From NCBI GenBank assembly GCA_942159475.1, contig OW804097.1, forward strand, positions 9,081,685 to 9,145,684: 64,000 bases of DNA. Direction: 5' to 3'. Made by a program: the position numbers and the translations under genes. This document shows positions 23,786-36,400 of this stretch, in pieces. Below the pieces are notes generated by a model. The model saw nothing but the letters and a program-made list of their open reading frames with translations, searched no databases and was not told where the DNA came from. This DNA comes from Sthenelais limicola (lineage: Eukaryota; Annelida; Polychaeta; Phyllodocida; Sigalionidae). Position 1 is the first letter of the stretch. Each line of letters begins with the position of its first letter.

Positions 23786-24142
23786 TTTCATGTTTCTTTA
23801 TAATAAAAGTATTATTGTATATTTAGTACACCCATTGCTCTGAGAACAACACACCTAGAGTGAGTTATGCACAGTGCATATGTCACTAGTGAATTACGTG
23901 TGGTAGTCATGGCAACCAATGCGATTTTTTTACCAAGATTAGTGTTGAAATTCAACTTTATGACTAAAATATTTTATATTTATATTATGAAAAGCATGTA
24001 TAATAACACCGTTAACCAACTCGTTAGTTACCCAGTAGGCTATATCTGTGATTAGACCGTACATCATTCAATGTAAACCAGAACACAATTAGCCCCCCCC
24101 CCCCGCCCCCACGACACCCATCCACACTTCGCATGATGATAA

Positions 24143-24393
24143 TGGGCCAGATTATCAGAAAATGTACAATTGGCAGCTGTACACATTTAGTAAACTCTGC
24201 TACTGCTAAACTCTGCGACTGCAATTTGGTCAATACTAGGTAAATTCGAGTAACTTATTTGGCATTGCATTGATTCTAGCAATCTGTTAATTGGTTAGAT
24301 TGAACTGTATTTTGAACTTTATTTTCGTATAAAATTCGGGTTATTCGAAAAGATTGCTGAAGGTGAATTGTACATTTTCTGAAAATCTGACCC
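24143..24393. mobile_element. MITE family A copy
   Basis: Both inverted ends are recognisable (GGGCCAGATTATCAGAAAAT and ATTTTCTGAAAATCTGACCC), with the family interior between them. The flanks TAAT and ACAT do not form a clean duplication. Confidence 0.78.
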
Positions 24394-26003
24394 ACATGGT
24401 TGGCCCGCCCAATCAAGAATAACTCCCTATACCGACACAAGTCCCCTATTTCCGGTCAATTGCCCTATTGTTTGGGGCCCGGACTATACTAACCCAGGCT
24501 CAGTATAACCACTCGGGCACACAGTAGAGACTATCCAGGCAAGCAATAGTAAGTACCAACATTCAGCATTATATTACACCCAAGTTCTCATATATTACTG
24601 ACAAATTGAAATAAATAGATGATGGAATGTTTAGCGCTCCTTTCCTTTATAGGGAAGGGGGAAGGGGGGAGGGAAGGCCATATCCTTTGGTCATGTAGGT
24701 GTCATCTTATGATTTTAAGTGCCATTAAACGTCGCCTACTTGATATGTGCTATTATGACCTGGCTTAGAGGGGAGAGGATTAAATCTAAGACAGGAGGAA
24801 CTTCCCCCCAAATTGGGTTGAGGGAGGCGAGCCCAGCTGTTTTTTATGGGGATGTGAACTGATTAACAGGGACTAATGGAATATGCCTTCCTCCACACCT
24901 GGACATCAGAGAGAAATCGCCGCACTATAATTACCCTGCCATAAACTATTTCTAGGAAATCTTAGTGAAAACAAAATTATATTTGAAGTGGCAGTGGTTA
25001 TAGTCGCTGTACGAAGCTTTTTGTGTGTGTTAATTACATGATAGTGTTAATGCTATCAATAAAAAACAGAAACAGAAACAGAAAATGCGATAAGATAAGA
25101 TTGTACAACATTGTTTATTTGCAATGGTTATATCGGTAAAGTATTGTGTTTTTGAGCGTGGTTAAGGATAGCATATAAAATTGTTTCTCTGATCACATAT
25201 TTCATAATAAGGCAACGCATGAAAACATCGACCTAGTCTATATAATTATGCGTTTTTTCTAATGTGTAAATATAAGTTGACCTGAAATGTAATAACAAAT
25301 ATATTGTTTGTATAAGTCTGTATATGATATTTACAATAATTTCTGGGTTTCATCATATTATCAGCTTATATACCTATATATCAAGGTATGGGTGGAGGGT
25401 GTATGTATGCTGTATGTATGCTGCATCATACGTATATGTATGAATGTATGAATGTATGTATGTATACATATATGCAAACATGTATGTATAAAATTTATTT
25501 TCGGAATGAATACACCGGAAAAGGGTGAATCTCTTTTATGAAAACCACAGCCCTTCCAGAGGGTCTCAGGTAAAATACATTTAAAATAAAGAATATAGTT
25601 AACATTATACATATATGTCTTTTAACAGTAACATGTATATATAGCACGCCATCTTAATTTTACACAAACACTATAGACATGGAAGAAACATTTAACCAAC
25701 ACCGGGAGGTGTAGAATAAACTAAACACTGATACTATTGTGAAATAGGAGAAATGTTAACTTGCATTACATTCATTATATTGTTTCATTTATATTCATAA
25801 TGCCAATTATACACTTCTGATATCAAATTTGGTAAAAATCGGATAAATAAAAATATAAAGCAAAGGATGATGGCATTTACGAAATAATACTCATCCAAGC
25901 TTTCCTCCTAGAGCTAGCTAGAGCTTTGGCCTCCCTCTCCAGCGATAGTAATAATTATGGCACCACAGGTAGCACTTTCGGTGACAGCAAACTGCTCACC
26001 TAT

Positions 26004-28225
26004 AATAGGGGATTTGCATAGCCGCCATTTTGAATCTTGATTCGCATTGAATTATGGGACTAATGGTACAGTGAAGAATCTACAGGAAACAAGTCATGTT
26101 CAGCATGGGATATTTATTAATGCTCTAATGTCAATATCCACGAGTTTTACAAGTTTATGGCAAGCCGTTTGGGTAACAATTCAAGAAACACTGTTTCTCG
26201 AGATAAAACACTGTTTTATCTCAACAAACACTGTTTTATCTCAACAAACACTGTTTTATCTCAACAAACATTGATTTTCAAGCAAGAAACAGTGTTTCTT
26301 GAGATAAATCGGTGTTTCTCGAGTTAAATCGGTGTTTCTCAAGATAAATCGGTGTTTCTCGAGATAAATCAGTGTTTCTCGAGATAAATCAGTGTTTCTC
26401 GAGATAAATCAGTGTTTCTCGACTTAAATCAGTGTTTCTCGACTTAAATCAGTGTTTCTCAAAAGATAAATCAGTGTTTCTTGAGATAAATCGGTGTTTC
26501 TCAAAAGATAAATCGGTGTTTCTCGAGATAAATCAGTGTTTCTCGACTTAAATCAGTGTTCCTCGAGATAAAACAGTGTTTCTCGAGATAAAACAGTGTT
26601 TCTTGAGATAAATCAGTGTTTCTCAAAAGATAAATCAGTGTTTCTCGAGATAAAACAGTGTTTCTCGAGATAAAACAGTGTTTCTCGAGATAAAACAGTG
26701 TTTCTCGAGATAAAACAGTGTTTCTCAAATTTTGCAAATGTTGATCAACATTTCAAATGTTTTCTCTAGAACAACAAAACTTATTCTTGCTAAATAGCTA
26801 TTATGAAGTCTAGAAGTCCCTAATTGATCAAGGTTTATCATTGAAACACATCCTTCTTCTTTTAAAAGCAACTATATTCCTCAATATACAATTCACAAGT
26901 GTCTAATTTTGAGAAACACAGTTATAAAAGGGGAAAACGTGTCAATATTGGGAATATTTGCCCTTTCCCAATGGTTTTGTAGCTGGCCATTATCTACAAA
27001 CAAATATGTTTGCATATAAATCATATTGCAGGCGTACTGTTCATATGTACACTACAAATATTTGTTAGTGTTCACCAAATAGTCATGCCAGTCATGCCCT
27101 TGCAGGCCCTACCCAGAGCTAAATAATTAAGAAACTGTAAGAGTAACTGTTGTACTGCTTAGTCAGTATATATTATTTATCAGTTATTAATGATGTGATC
27201 TTCAATAATAATTGTGGTGGAGTGAAGAAATAAATGAAATATAATTGATTGTCAGAAAAAAGAAATAACATTTATAGGAATAATAATAATTAACATCATT
27301 AAATTTGAAAATCGATGAGAAACACTGATTTGTCTCGAGAAACACTGTTTTATCTCGAGAAACACTGATTTATCTTTTGAGAAACACTGTTTTATCTCAA
27401 GAAACACTGATTTAAGTCGAGAAACACCGATTTATCTCAAAAAACACTAATTTATCTTTTGAGAAACAATGATTTATCTCGAGAAACACCGATTTATCTT
27501 TTGAGAAACACCGATTTATCTCGAGAAACACTGATTTATCTCGAGAAACACTGATTTATCTTTTGAGAAACACTGTTTTATCTCAAGAAACACTGATTTA
27601 TCTCAAGAAACACTGATTTATCTTTTGAGAAACACCGATTTAACTCAAGAAACACTGATTTATCTCGAGAAACTCCGATTTATCTAGAGAAACACTGATT
27701 TATCTTTTGAGAAACAATGATTTATCTCGAGAAACACCGATTTAAGTCGAGAAACACCGATTTATCTCGAGAAACACAGATTTATCTCAAGAAACACCAT
27801 TTATCTCAAGAAACACCAATTTATCTCAAGAAACACAGATTTATCTCAAGAAACACAGATTTATCTCAAGAAACACAGATTCTCACCTGAAAATCAATGA
27901 TTGTTGAAATAAAACAGTGTTTCTCAAGATAAAACAGTGTTTCTCGAGTTAAAACAGTGTTTTATCTCAAGAAACAGTGTTTCTTGAATTGTTACCCAAA
28001 CGGCTTGCCATACTTGCCATACAAGTTTCCATAATACATGTCCCATCTCTCCGATCATGCATTTGGTTTTCATAAATCATCTATATAAGCTATAATTTTA
28101 GTAAAAAACATTCTTACAATTTTCGATAATATCTTGCCAAATATTTGTATGTCAGATTTTAACAGAATCTATCCCAGCATGCACTGCAGTAGACATGCGC
28201 AGTGAGACATGCAACTCCCCTATTG
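26004..28225. mobile_element. Middle element of the nest (AATAGGGGATTTGCAT ends)
   Basis: The left end (ATAATAGGGGATTTGCAT, then GCCGCCATTTTGAATC) and right end (ATGCAACTCCCCTATTG) are inverted. The same end sequence is found at 4115-4240. It was split by the foldback element at 26158-28010. Confidence 0.65.
26158..28010. mobile_element. Foldback transposon with 20-bp satellite arms, 1.85 kb
   Basis: Terminal inverted repeats TGGCAAGCCGTTTGGGTAAC (left) and GTTACCCAAACGGCTTGCCA (right) are perfect over at least 20 bp and continue into AATTCAAGAAACA. TA flanks both ends. Each arm is an array of a 20-bp unit around TTTCTCGAGATAAAtCAGTG: about 25 units at 26190-26727 in one orientation, and about 30 at 27315-27955 in the reverse orientation. 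The central spacer (about 26730-27310) is AT-rich and non-coding. No transposase is visible, so it is non-autonomous. Confidence 0.88.
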
Positions 28226-28452
28226 AAACAATGACAAGGCACCTAGATCTAGATTAATGCCACACAAGATAGCTACCCTGTGATAATACTGAGTCTCGTA
28301 GTACTAGCACACTATTGGGAATTGCCCTTATTATCTAGTGAGTTTAGTTGTAGCCTAATTATAGATTACTATATAACCCAAGCGAACCCTAGTTTATCAT
28401 ACCAGGAATTTTACTGATACAGATAGATACCCACTAACCATATAGACTAAGT

Positions 28453-28676
28453 GGGTCGGATTTTCAGAAAATGTACAATTCACCTTCACCAATCCTCTCA
28501 AATAACCCGAATTTCGGACGAAAATAAAGTTCTAAATACAGTTCAACCTAGGCAAACAGATTGCTAGAATCACTGCAATGCCAAATATACCCGAATTGAC
28601 CAAATTGCAGCCTAATTTAGCAGAATTTACTAAATGTGTACAGCTGCCAATTGTACATTTTCTGAAAATCTGACCC
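28453..28676. mobile_element. MITE family A copy (near consensus)
   Basis: Ends GGGTCGGATTTTCAGAAAAT and ATTTTCTGAAAATCTGACCC, with the standard interior (TTTCGGACGAAAATAAAG, GATTGCTAGAATCA, CCTAATTTAGCAGAATTTAC). The flanks AAGT and ATGT match at three of four bases. Confidence 0.85.
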
Positions 28677-28916
28677 ATGTACATGTAGGCCTACTTATGT
28701 TATCCAATGTGGGTTTCCACTTAAATTGATATGATATGGCCTGAAAGTGTTTGAATAATAAAAGTTAATTGCCAGGTATTTTGGAGTAATTTGTTTGTCA
28801 TGGTGATCAACCATTATTTGTAGAACAATAGTAGGTGAGCATTTTGCTGTCACCGGAAGTGCTACCTGTGGCGCCTTTTTACTACTACTTTAGTACTAGC
28901 AAAGAGCCTTTTATAT

Positions 28917-29170
28917 TATGTGATGTGTTTCAGGAAAATAAGTCATAACTCGCAAAATTGATATTTTTCAAAGTGTTTTTTTCACAAGATCACATTATTG
29001 GAATGTTCTGATTTTTGGGGAGTTGATCACTTATATCTATATCAATCGATGTATCAAATGTCAGGACAATCTATGTAACATATCCTTTTGTTCTAAAGGT
29101 CCTCATACTGACTACATTTAGTTACTCTACTGTTTATTGACCCCAAGTAATATTGGAAACTTTTTCTTTT
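28917..29170. mobile_element. MITE family B fragment
   Basis: TGTGATGTGTTTCAGGAAAA and CGCAAAATTGATATTTTTCA are shared with 37.15 and 43.96 kb. The right terminal repeat is absent. An A-family fragment follows at 29187. Confidence 0.7.
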
Positions 29171-29186
29171 CAAAGCTTCAAAAAAA

Positions 29187-29341
29187 AGTTTAACATGGCA
29201 AATCTGATACTTTAAATCAACACAATACCAAATATACCCAGATATAACCGGTAGGACTACCCATCATTTTTCAGCCTAATTTAGCAAAATTTCCTAAATA
29301 TGTAGGGCTGCCAATTGTACATTTTTTGAAAATCTGACCCC
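29187..29341. mobile_element. MITE family A fragment
   Basis: The right half of the element is present, ending GTACATTTTTTGAAAATCTGACCCC. The left half is missing. Confidence 0.7.
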
Positions 29342-30044
29342 TATATAAGCGACTTGGGAATTTACTGTTGCTACATTGTTTATTCCACTTCTTTTATTTA
29401 CTCCAACTTTACAGTTATTTACTAATATCTCTATACACTTTACCGTCTTAGTACCGTTCTGAATTCTCAATTCAATTCAAATTATTATATAATCATATCT
29501 AAGGCTGACGTACAAAAAGGCGCCATAATTCAGAAAATGACTTTTCTGGTCTTTCAGTATGTTCCTGGACTGGAGCAAAAGACAATTTTTAATTTCAATT
29601 ATAATATTTAGATGTCAGAAGTCTTTTGTAGTTCTGATGGCCTAGTATTTAGTGGTTGGGTTATATAAGAGAAATAGTTTATCAAAAATAGACATCTCAA
29701 CTAACATATTAGAGCTTTTCTGTGACAGCTGGTGCGGTGGAGGTATTGCAAATGAGGGCTCTCTGTTTAAGACTATGTGTGCCTCCATGAGCCCATACCT
29801 CACCTGACATCAGTCAGTTTGATATAGGCTACACTATACTGTTGTAACAATGTTTAACCTGTCTGGGTCGACCAGAATTTCTCGCCCACGCAGGCGTCAA
29901 ACGCTAAATAGACCATGTTATCTATCTATCCCTCTCAAACTTTACATTTAACTGACTTCAATCTTTGTTTCCCTTGGACCCGCAATCTTCTGCATGAACC
30001 AGAAATAAATAAATGTAAACTGATCACTGTTAACTAATTCTTGT

Positions 30045-30087
30045 TTGACTTCACAAGATCGACCACCAACAAGGAGTATGGGGAAGG
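30045..30087 (+). repeat. Decoy copy of the SLC43 exon 1 start region
   Basis: CACCAACAAGGAGTATGGGG matches the true start CACCAACAACGAGCATGGGG at 30463-30482, and about 15 further flanking bases match imperfectly. The copy breaks where the LTR at 30088 begins, so its short frame ends inside the LTR. It is a duplicated, disrupted start region and not a usable first exon. Confidence 0.65.
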
Positions 30088-30370
30088 TGTTATACTGTTA
30101 GGTGGTGGCAGTAGCCTACTCAATAAAAGAGGCACTTCTCAATAGAGAGTGGCTGCTACACCAGGTGGCGCCAGAGGTAACTTCAGGTACCCTGGAGGAC
30201 GGGTGGGAACTAACCCCTTGAATAAAACCCAGGGTGCAGGCCTATTGCAGGCACTCCTTTTATCAACATTTTCCAGACTACTTGTGTCTTCATTGAGACT
30301 CCATCTTTAAAACTTTTGAATTATCATTAGAATATACAATTAGGGAGATTATACCCCCCAAGGTATAACA
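30088..30370 (+). mobile_element. LTR-retrotransposon LTR fragment (about 283 bp) with adjoining PBS-like sequence
   Basis: It starts TGTTATAC and ends GTATAACA, so the ends are TG...CA with an 8-bp inverted repeat. AATAAA occurs inside (CTCAATAAAAGAG, GAATAAAACCC). It is followed directly by TTGGTGGAGAACCCGG, a primer-binding-site-like string that also follows the LTR ending at 49935. No internal coding region remains. Confidence 0.6.
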
Positions 30371-30479
30371 TTGGTGGAGAACCCGGTTGAGTTATTTGGT
30401 ATCAATTGTATACAGTAATTTGTCGGCAGTAATTATATAATTTATTGACCTGTCACCAGATCCAGCACCAACAACGAGC

Positions 30480-33400
30480 ATGGGGAAGGTGAAGGATACA
30501 GCAGCCCTTATCCTGGTGTTCCTGGACAACCTGCTGGTGTCTGGCTCTATATTCGGCTGGGCATCCATGGTCTACATACTGCAGGTGGGTGCAGCCAATA
30601 CTAGTGTTACATATTAATATTACTTATAGAAATGCAAGGACATCAATTCAATTCAATTCATAGATTCTTTATTTGCAGATCTTGATTTTACAAAGGTAAT
30701 TCGATGTCTGATTATAGAAGTTAATTCTGATAATCAGTTCTTCCAACGAGCGCCTGAATCTTGATTTTTCTTTTTAAGGTAGTTTTTAACGTTAACGACA
30801 ATGAATAGAGAATTAAATTAGGATATGTAACACTGTCTTGAAATTTGGTAGATACATTCATACAACTCTAAAGGTCACATATCCCAAAGATAAGACCATT
30901 CTCACACAGAGTTTCTATGAATAAAACCCATTGAAAAAAATAAATTGTGACAAATATAGATTATTTGGAAGGTTGATGAAGGCAAATTGTACATATATAT
31001 AGTTCAGATGTATATATTATTACCTAAATTAAAGATTGATATGCATAATGTATTCATATATGGCTCTATTATTTACCTGATTTCATGTTGCAGACTGATG
31101 GACTGTACTCCAATCTATGCCAAATCCAAAGTGGCATGGATGAAAATGACGTCATTCATAGACATGGTGACGTCATGAAGGCTCTGGACAACAATACCAT
31201 GCCTATCTCAAACCATGATAGTTGCATTGCACAGAAAGTAAGTTATTACATAAGCCTCAAGGTATGGATTTAGCCCAGAACAGAAGAAGGACAGGGACGG
31301 AGGAGTAAGTTGTAGGATTGTTTATTGAGGGGTCCGACGTTTTGAGCTCATTAGACCTTTATCAAGGAATAGAGATTCATTTGAGGAGATGCCTCTTAAG
31401 TACAAAAATGTGCACTCTTGGTACCATGGTCTTTTGTTTATAGTTACCAGGTTGCCAGGATGTTGATTGTTGTTCAATTCTTGATGGGGGGGTTCATGGT
31501 TTAAAAATTATTATATAAGCCTTCAGTTTCTGCTGTGCAAATTCAACCACAAGGAATTATATATGCTTTCGCAATCATTGTCACATCAATTTCTCATCTT
31601 CTAATAATCTTGAACTAAAGTACAACATCCTCCCCGACACACATGTGGATGTCCCCGATCATGACATCATATATAATTGGCTTAGATAACAAGTATTAGT
31701 CAGTGGTAACAGTAACACCTTCAGATTAGTGTAGAGTGGTTACAGTGGTATGGTGAAGGGTGGAGAAGGAGAAGGGCAGGTGGGTAGGAAGGTGCAGGAG
31801 AAGGAGGAAGATGGGGAGCAGGAGAGAGAGTCTAGAGGAGGGGAAATGATGGAGGGGGAGAGAGAGGTGGTTGAGATTGTCAGAAAATGCACAATCAGCT
31901 TCTCTGTGTCCCTCCCTGTCTCTCTATCTCTGACACTCCCTGTTTCTCTCCCTGTCTCTCTATCTCTGACATTCTCTGTCTCTCTCCCTGTATCTCTATC
32001 TCTGACACTCCCTGTCTCCCTCCCTGTCTCTCTATCTCTGACACTCCCTGTCTCCCTCCCTGTCTCTCTATCTCTGACACCCCCTCCCTGTCTCCCTCCC
32101 TGTCTCTATCTCTGACACTCCCTGTCTCTCTATCTCTGACACCCCCTCCCTGTCTCTATCTCTGACAATCCCTGCCTCTCTCCCTAGCTGTCTCCCTCCC
32201 TGTCTCTATCTCTGACACTCCCTGTCTACCTCCCTGTCTCTCTATCTCAGACACTTCCTGTCTGCCTCCCTGTCTCTCTATCTCTGGCACTCCCTGTCTC
32301 CCTCCCTGTCTGGTCTGCTGCTATTCATACAAAAGCTTGTACAAATGTGTTGCACACAATGCTGGTGGCACAAAGGACTGCCGTTGACCCTGACAAATGG
32401 CCAAAGCCTTATAACAAGTTATGAGTCTGATGCTTTTCAACACAACTCCAATGCTTTATACAAACATAAATGATAGTCAAACATGCACACTGCAACAAAA
32501 TATGTGTAATGTATTTATATGAGTATTTTTGAATACAATATTCAGTCTTTAAATCTAACAGTTTGGTTATATCTAAACAAATAACAATATCACAATATCC
32601 TTAATTACATGTGTAATTGGTTAGTGGTATTCTGTCATTTGGTCTACTAGCTTCACGTACCAGCTTGTGAAGTCTGGTATGTTTTATGAATAACCTACAT
32701 TTGTTATCACCGTTATCTGTGTATCATATTACTTATTCAACTTTTTAGTTTCATTCTCCTGTCTTTAATATTTCTTTAGGTCCAGTTATCAATAGGGTTC
32801 ACCATCGCCATGGTGGTATTTGGAGTGGCTGGTGTGCCTGTTGGTATGATCTTTGATAGGTTTGGTCTACGCCTGACGAGGACCATTGGTGGGTAAGCTC
32901 ATCATTGCCTCTCCTCTACTTCACCATTACAACAAGATATTTGCTCAAGTTTACTCATTGTTCATAGAACACTTATCAATAGAAAGTTATCAATTTTATG
33001 CTGCAAAACTCAAATTAACACTAACAAGTGGCCATAGACTGCATGTTACATATGTTAGTGTTCGGGGTTAATTGTCCTGCACACACATGATTGTCTGGTC
33101 ATTGTCGCACGCTGATCACATGACTCAATCTAAACCAATCACTCCTTGATACACTCAACACATGTCATGAGCTCATACTAAATTATCTCAATACCCATGG
33201 GACAATGCCCTTCTCCTGTACTGGAAGTGGCTATTGATTATTCCAATCCAATTAGAGGAACTGTCAGACTCTGCACCAAATACAGTTGAATTACAACATC
33301 CATATTCATATTCAATTGACCTACACTCTTGACCTATGCCTGAATGACCTACTGACTTAAGGGTATGACACACCATCACTTATGAAATACAATGTTAACA

Positions 33401-36400
33401 AGTGTCATTTGTGAGAATGGTATATATAGTTGTTACCCTCGAGTAAAGTTCTTTCTTTATACTTAATATTAGTAAGAAAATTGCCATTCTTATGCTAATT
33501 TCATGCTGGCAGAATGACTAACTCTTACAATTATGTACATAACTTTTTAAAACTTTTTAAAACTTTTGTTAACCACTAAACTAGGTTGAGGTGGCATTTG
33601 TTGGTTCTTCTATATGTAGTGCTAATAGCCTATGTGTTTTATCTCTATAGATTATGTGGGCTTGCATCGTATCTTCAGCTTGCCTTTGCAGAACAAGGTA
33701 ATATAATGCATAATGCTATGTTAACTTAGGGCTTCAGAAATTGTACAATGCAATTGCCTGAATTGTTAATACAGGGAGGTATATTCAGAGGGAGTAGAAA
33801 CAGCCCATTGACTGAAGCACCAGATGAGTGACAGGTACATGGGTTAGCCACTGCATGTCAGGTGACGCTGCAGAGCTGTTGTTGACACTAGTATTACCTA
33901 AAGCCCAGGTAGTCTATACATAGATCCATGCCCCCATATAGTCTATCACATACTTATGCTCATGTAGGGCTGTATATAGACTGGAAGTTTGATTGGCATT
34001 TTTCCAGCAACAGCATACTACAGACCCACTTATAAATATTTGGAGCTAGTAGTAGCAGTGGCATTACTTTTAACTATATGGTGGACACGCATATATCCTC
34101 GTTTTTACTCCCTCTGTATATACCTCCCTGGTTAATATAAGTAATCGGTGACATTGAGAGAGTGATATACTGTATAACCTCCAACAATAGCCGGGATTCC
34201 AATAATGGCCGGGGATCTAATTACTGCCGGGGTATCAGTGATATTTGTTAATAGTCGCCGGGATTCTAATATGAGCCGGGTGTGTATGATCGATTCTCAT
34301 GAAACGGTTCCATGGGTATTTTGGGGAAGGTCCTTGAAATGAAATAAAATTGCTAGTATAGGTGCCCCACATCCTACCCTTCTATACCCTGAAACTGCAT
34401 TTCTTAGGTATGAAAATTGTTGGAAATATATCCTAGAATATATTGCATCATGGACGGTGATGGTCACATGAATATTTGTCATTCATTTATAGAAAAATAA
34501 AATTATTATCATTTCACATGATTCCAAAGAAAAAAACAAGCCCTTTCAAATGGCATTTAGGAAACATACCCACACCCATGAGATTATTATGAAAATTAAT
34601 GCAGAAACACCGTCATGGATGGTGATGGGGCCGTCATGGACGGTGATGGACAAAATAGGCCTACTTACACATTTTGGAGCCTTAGATCTTTAGATTAAAG
34701 ATACTGATCGATTTTTTTTCTTTCTGTTTCAATACACCCATGTGTCCAACTTTCATGAAGCACATACAAATTATTCATACTACCTAACCTTATCCAAGAT
34801 ATCCTGGATATGACTACTTGTTAATAGGCACCGGGATTCTAATAACTGCCGGGGGCTCTAATAACCGTCGGGGTAAGAGGGGTTTTGACTTAATAGCCGC
34901 CCCTGGCTATTATAGGAGGTTATACGATACATATATTATCTATCTTATGTAGTGTTTGCTCTTGTTTACCAGGGACTGAGTGGCTCATCATGACGGCTGC
35001 CTTCTGTCTGGGACTCGTCGCCAGTGTAACACTCTTGACCTCCACTCATGTGCGCAGTACCTTTAGTAGCACTCTTGACCTCCACTCATGTGGGCAGTAC
35101 CTTTTGTAGCACTCTTGACCCCCACTCATGTGGGCAGTACCTTTTGTAACACTCTTGACCTCCACTCATGTGGGCAGTACCTTTAGTAACACTCTTGACC
35201 TCCACTCATGTAAGCAGTACCTTTAGTTACACTCTTGACCTCCACTCAAGTGAGCCTTTTTAACACTTTTTTAACACTCTTCCACTCACTGAATTCGTGG
35301 TAAAATTCATGAACATCAACAATTTAAATTAACAAAATTGACCAAATTTGGGTCCACAAATTTTCATACGGAAACTCGTGAACATCCATGATTAATCGCA
35401 GGCACAATAATTTTGTACAAGCATTTGTGAGCCGAATTCGTGAATGTGTGCGTTGGCTTTACAACTGCATTTTGAAGCTAATCATTGTCTTAAAAGTGGG
35501 TTATTTGAATTTGTGAAGCTGAATTGTACATTATCTGACAATCTGACCAATATGATATTGCAGGTAGCCCTGATGGCAGGTAACAAGTCCTCCACAGTGA
35601 TATCCATCTATGTGGGTGCCATCAACACCTCCTTCACATTCCAGGCCTTCAAGGTACATGTGCTTCAATTCTAATTTTACTTTTAATTTGAAGACTCTTG
35701 AAGGTTCCTCATATTTTACTGATTTACCCATTCGCTCTAAGGTCAGTGTGTGTAAGGGTTACTACCGTCCCAGTGTCTAAGTTTAAGTTTGACATGAATT
35801 CACGTTTGGTTAACAGAAACAAAATATTATGCAAGTACAGAGGACCAATAGACAATCAGCTTCTTTTCCTTGTGACAGAATAATATAAACATAACTGTAG
35901 AGAAACATAAGAAACAATTAAACAACTATTTCTATATAGGTAATAGTAAGTTATAAACTTAAATTAGAACAGGTAGGGTATAATTATAAGCTAAGTTCAT
36001 TTTTAAACTAAACTCATATTACAAAGTTAGGCGTATTTGTTCAAATAATTGAAAAAATATATTTGTACAAAATATATATTATATCACTAAATTTATCTTT
36101 TTTGAATACTTATCAAGGAACAATATATATTTGTAGTGAACCGCAGATTTGTGGGCATGAGTTTACAAAATTCGGGAAAGAATCAAGAAAACAAAAGGAA
36201 TTCGTTTGAACTGCGTTTTATTACCCAAGATATACAGTTACAATGGTATTGTCTCTGAATTAGGGTGCTTAATTTGAACAACAGAAGTATCTCGGTCCGC
36301 AGTGCGGCTTGAGTCTGTAGTGCTAAGCGAAGACACAGATCCCCTAGCAGAGATAGTAGTATCCTCCGCCTGCCCATCGAAGGGTGTCTGCAGTGCTGTC

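Larger units (their letters stand above)
25959..28874. mobile_element. Outer element of a triple nest (GGCGCCACAGGTAGCACTT ends)
   Basis: The left end GGCACCACAGGTAGCACTTT...GCTCACCTA (25959-26002) is mirrored at 28832-28874 by GTAGGTGAGC...GTGCTACCTGTGGCGCC. The two arms match over about 43 bp with few differences. The DNA between contains at least two more elements (26004-28225 and 26158-28010) and an A-family MITE, so the native element was much shorter. No coding capacity of its own is visible. Confidence 0.65.
21820..30070. other. Gene-free transposon-rich region
   Basis: No supportable exon is visible. At least five MITE families, a triple-nested insertion (25959-28874), several A-family MITE copies and microsatellites (GTATGTAT tracts at 25385-25475) fill it. 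Between them is AT-rich sequence without recognisable content. Confidence 0.6.

Noticed and set aside
26047..26737. Frames with repeated LFYLNKH and RETLFYLEKH
   Set aside because: They are translations of the foldback satellite unit.
26190..27955. CRISPR-like look of evenly spaced 20-bp repeats
   Set aside because: There are no unique spacers, units are directly adjacent, the arms are inverted, and the context is animal DNA.
31750..32165. Frames of 92-121 codons with CLPPCLSISDTP repeats
   Set aside because: They are translations of a simple CT-rich minisatellite.
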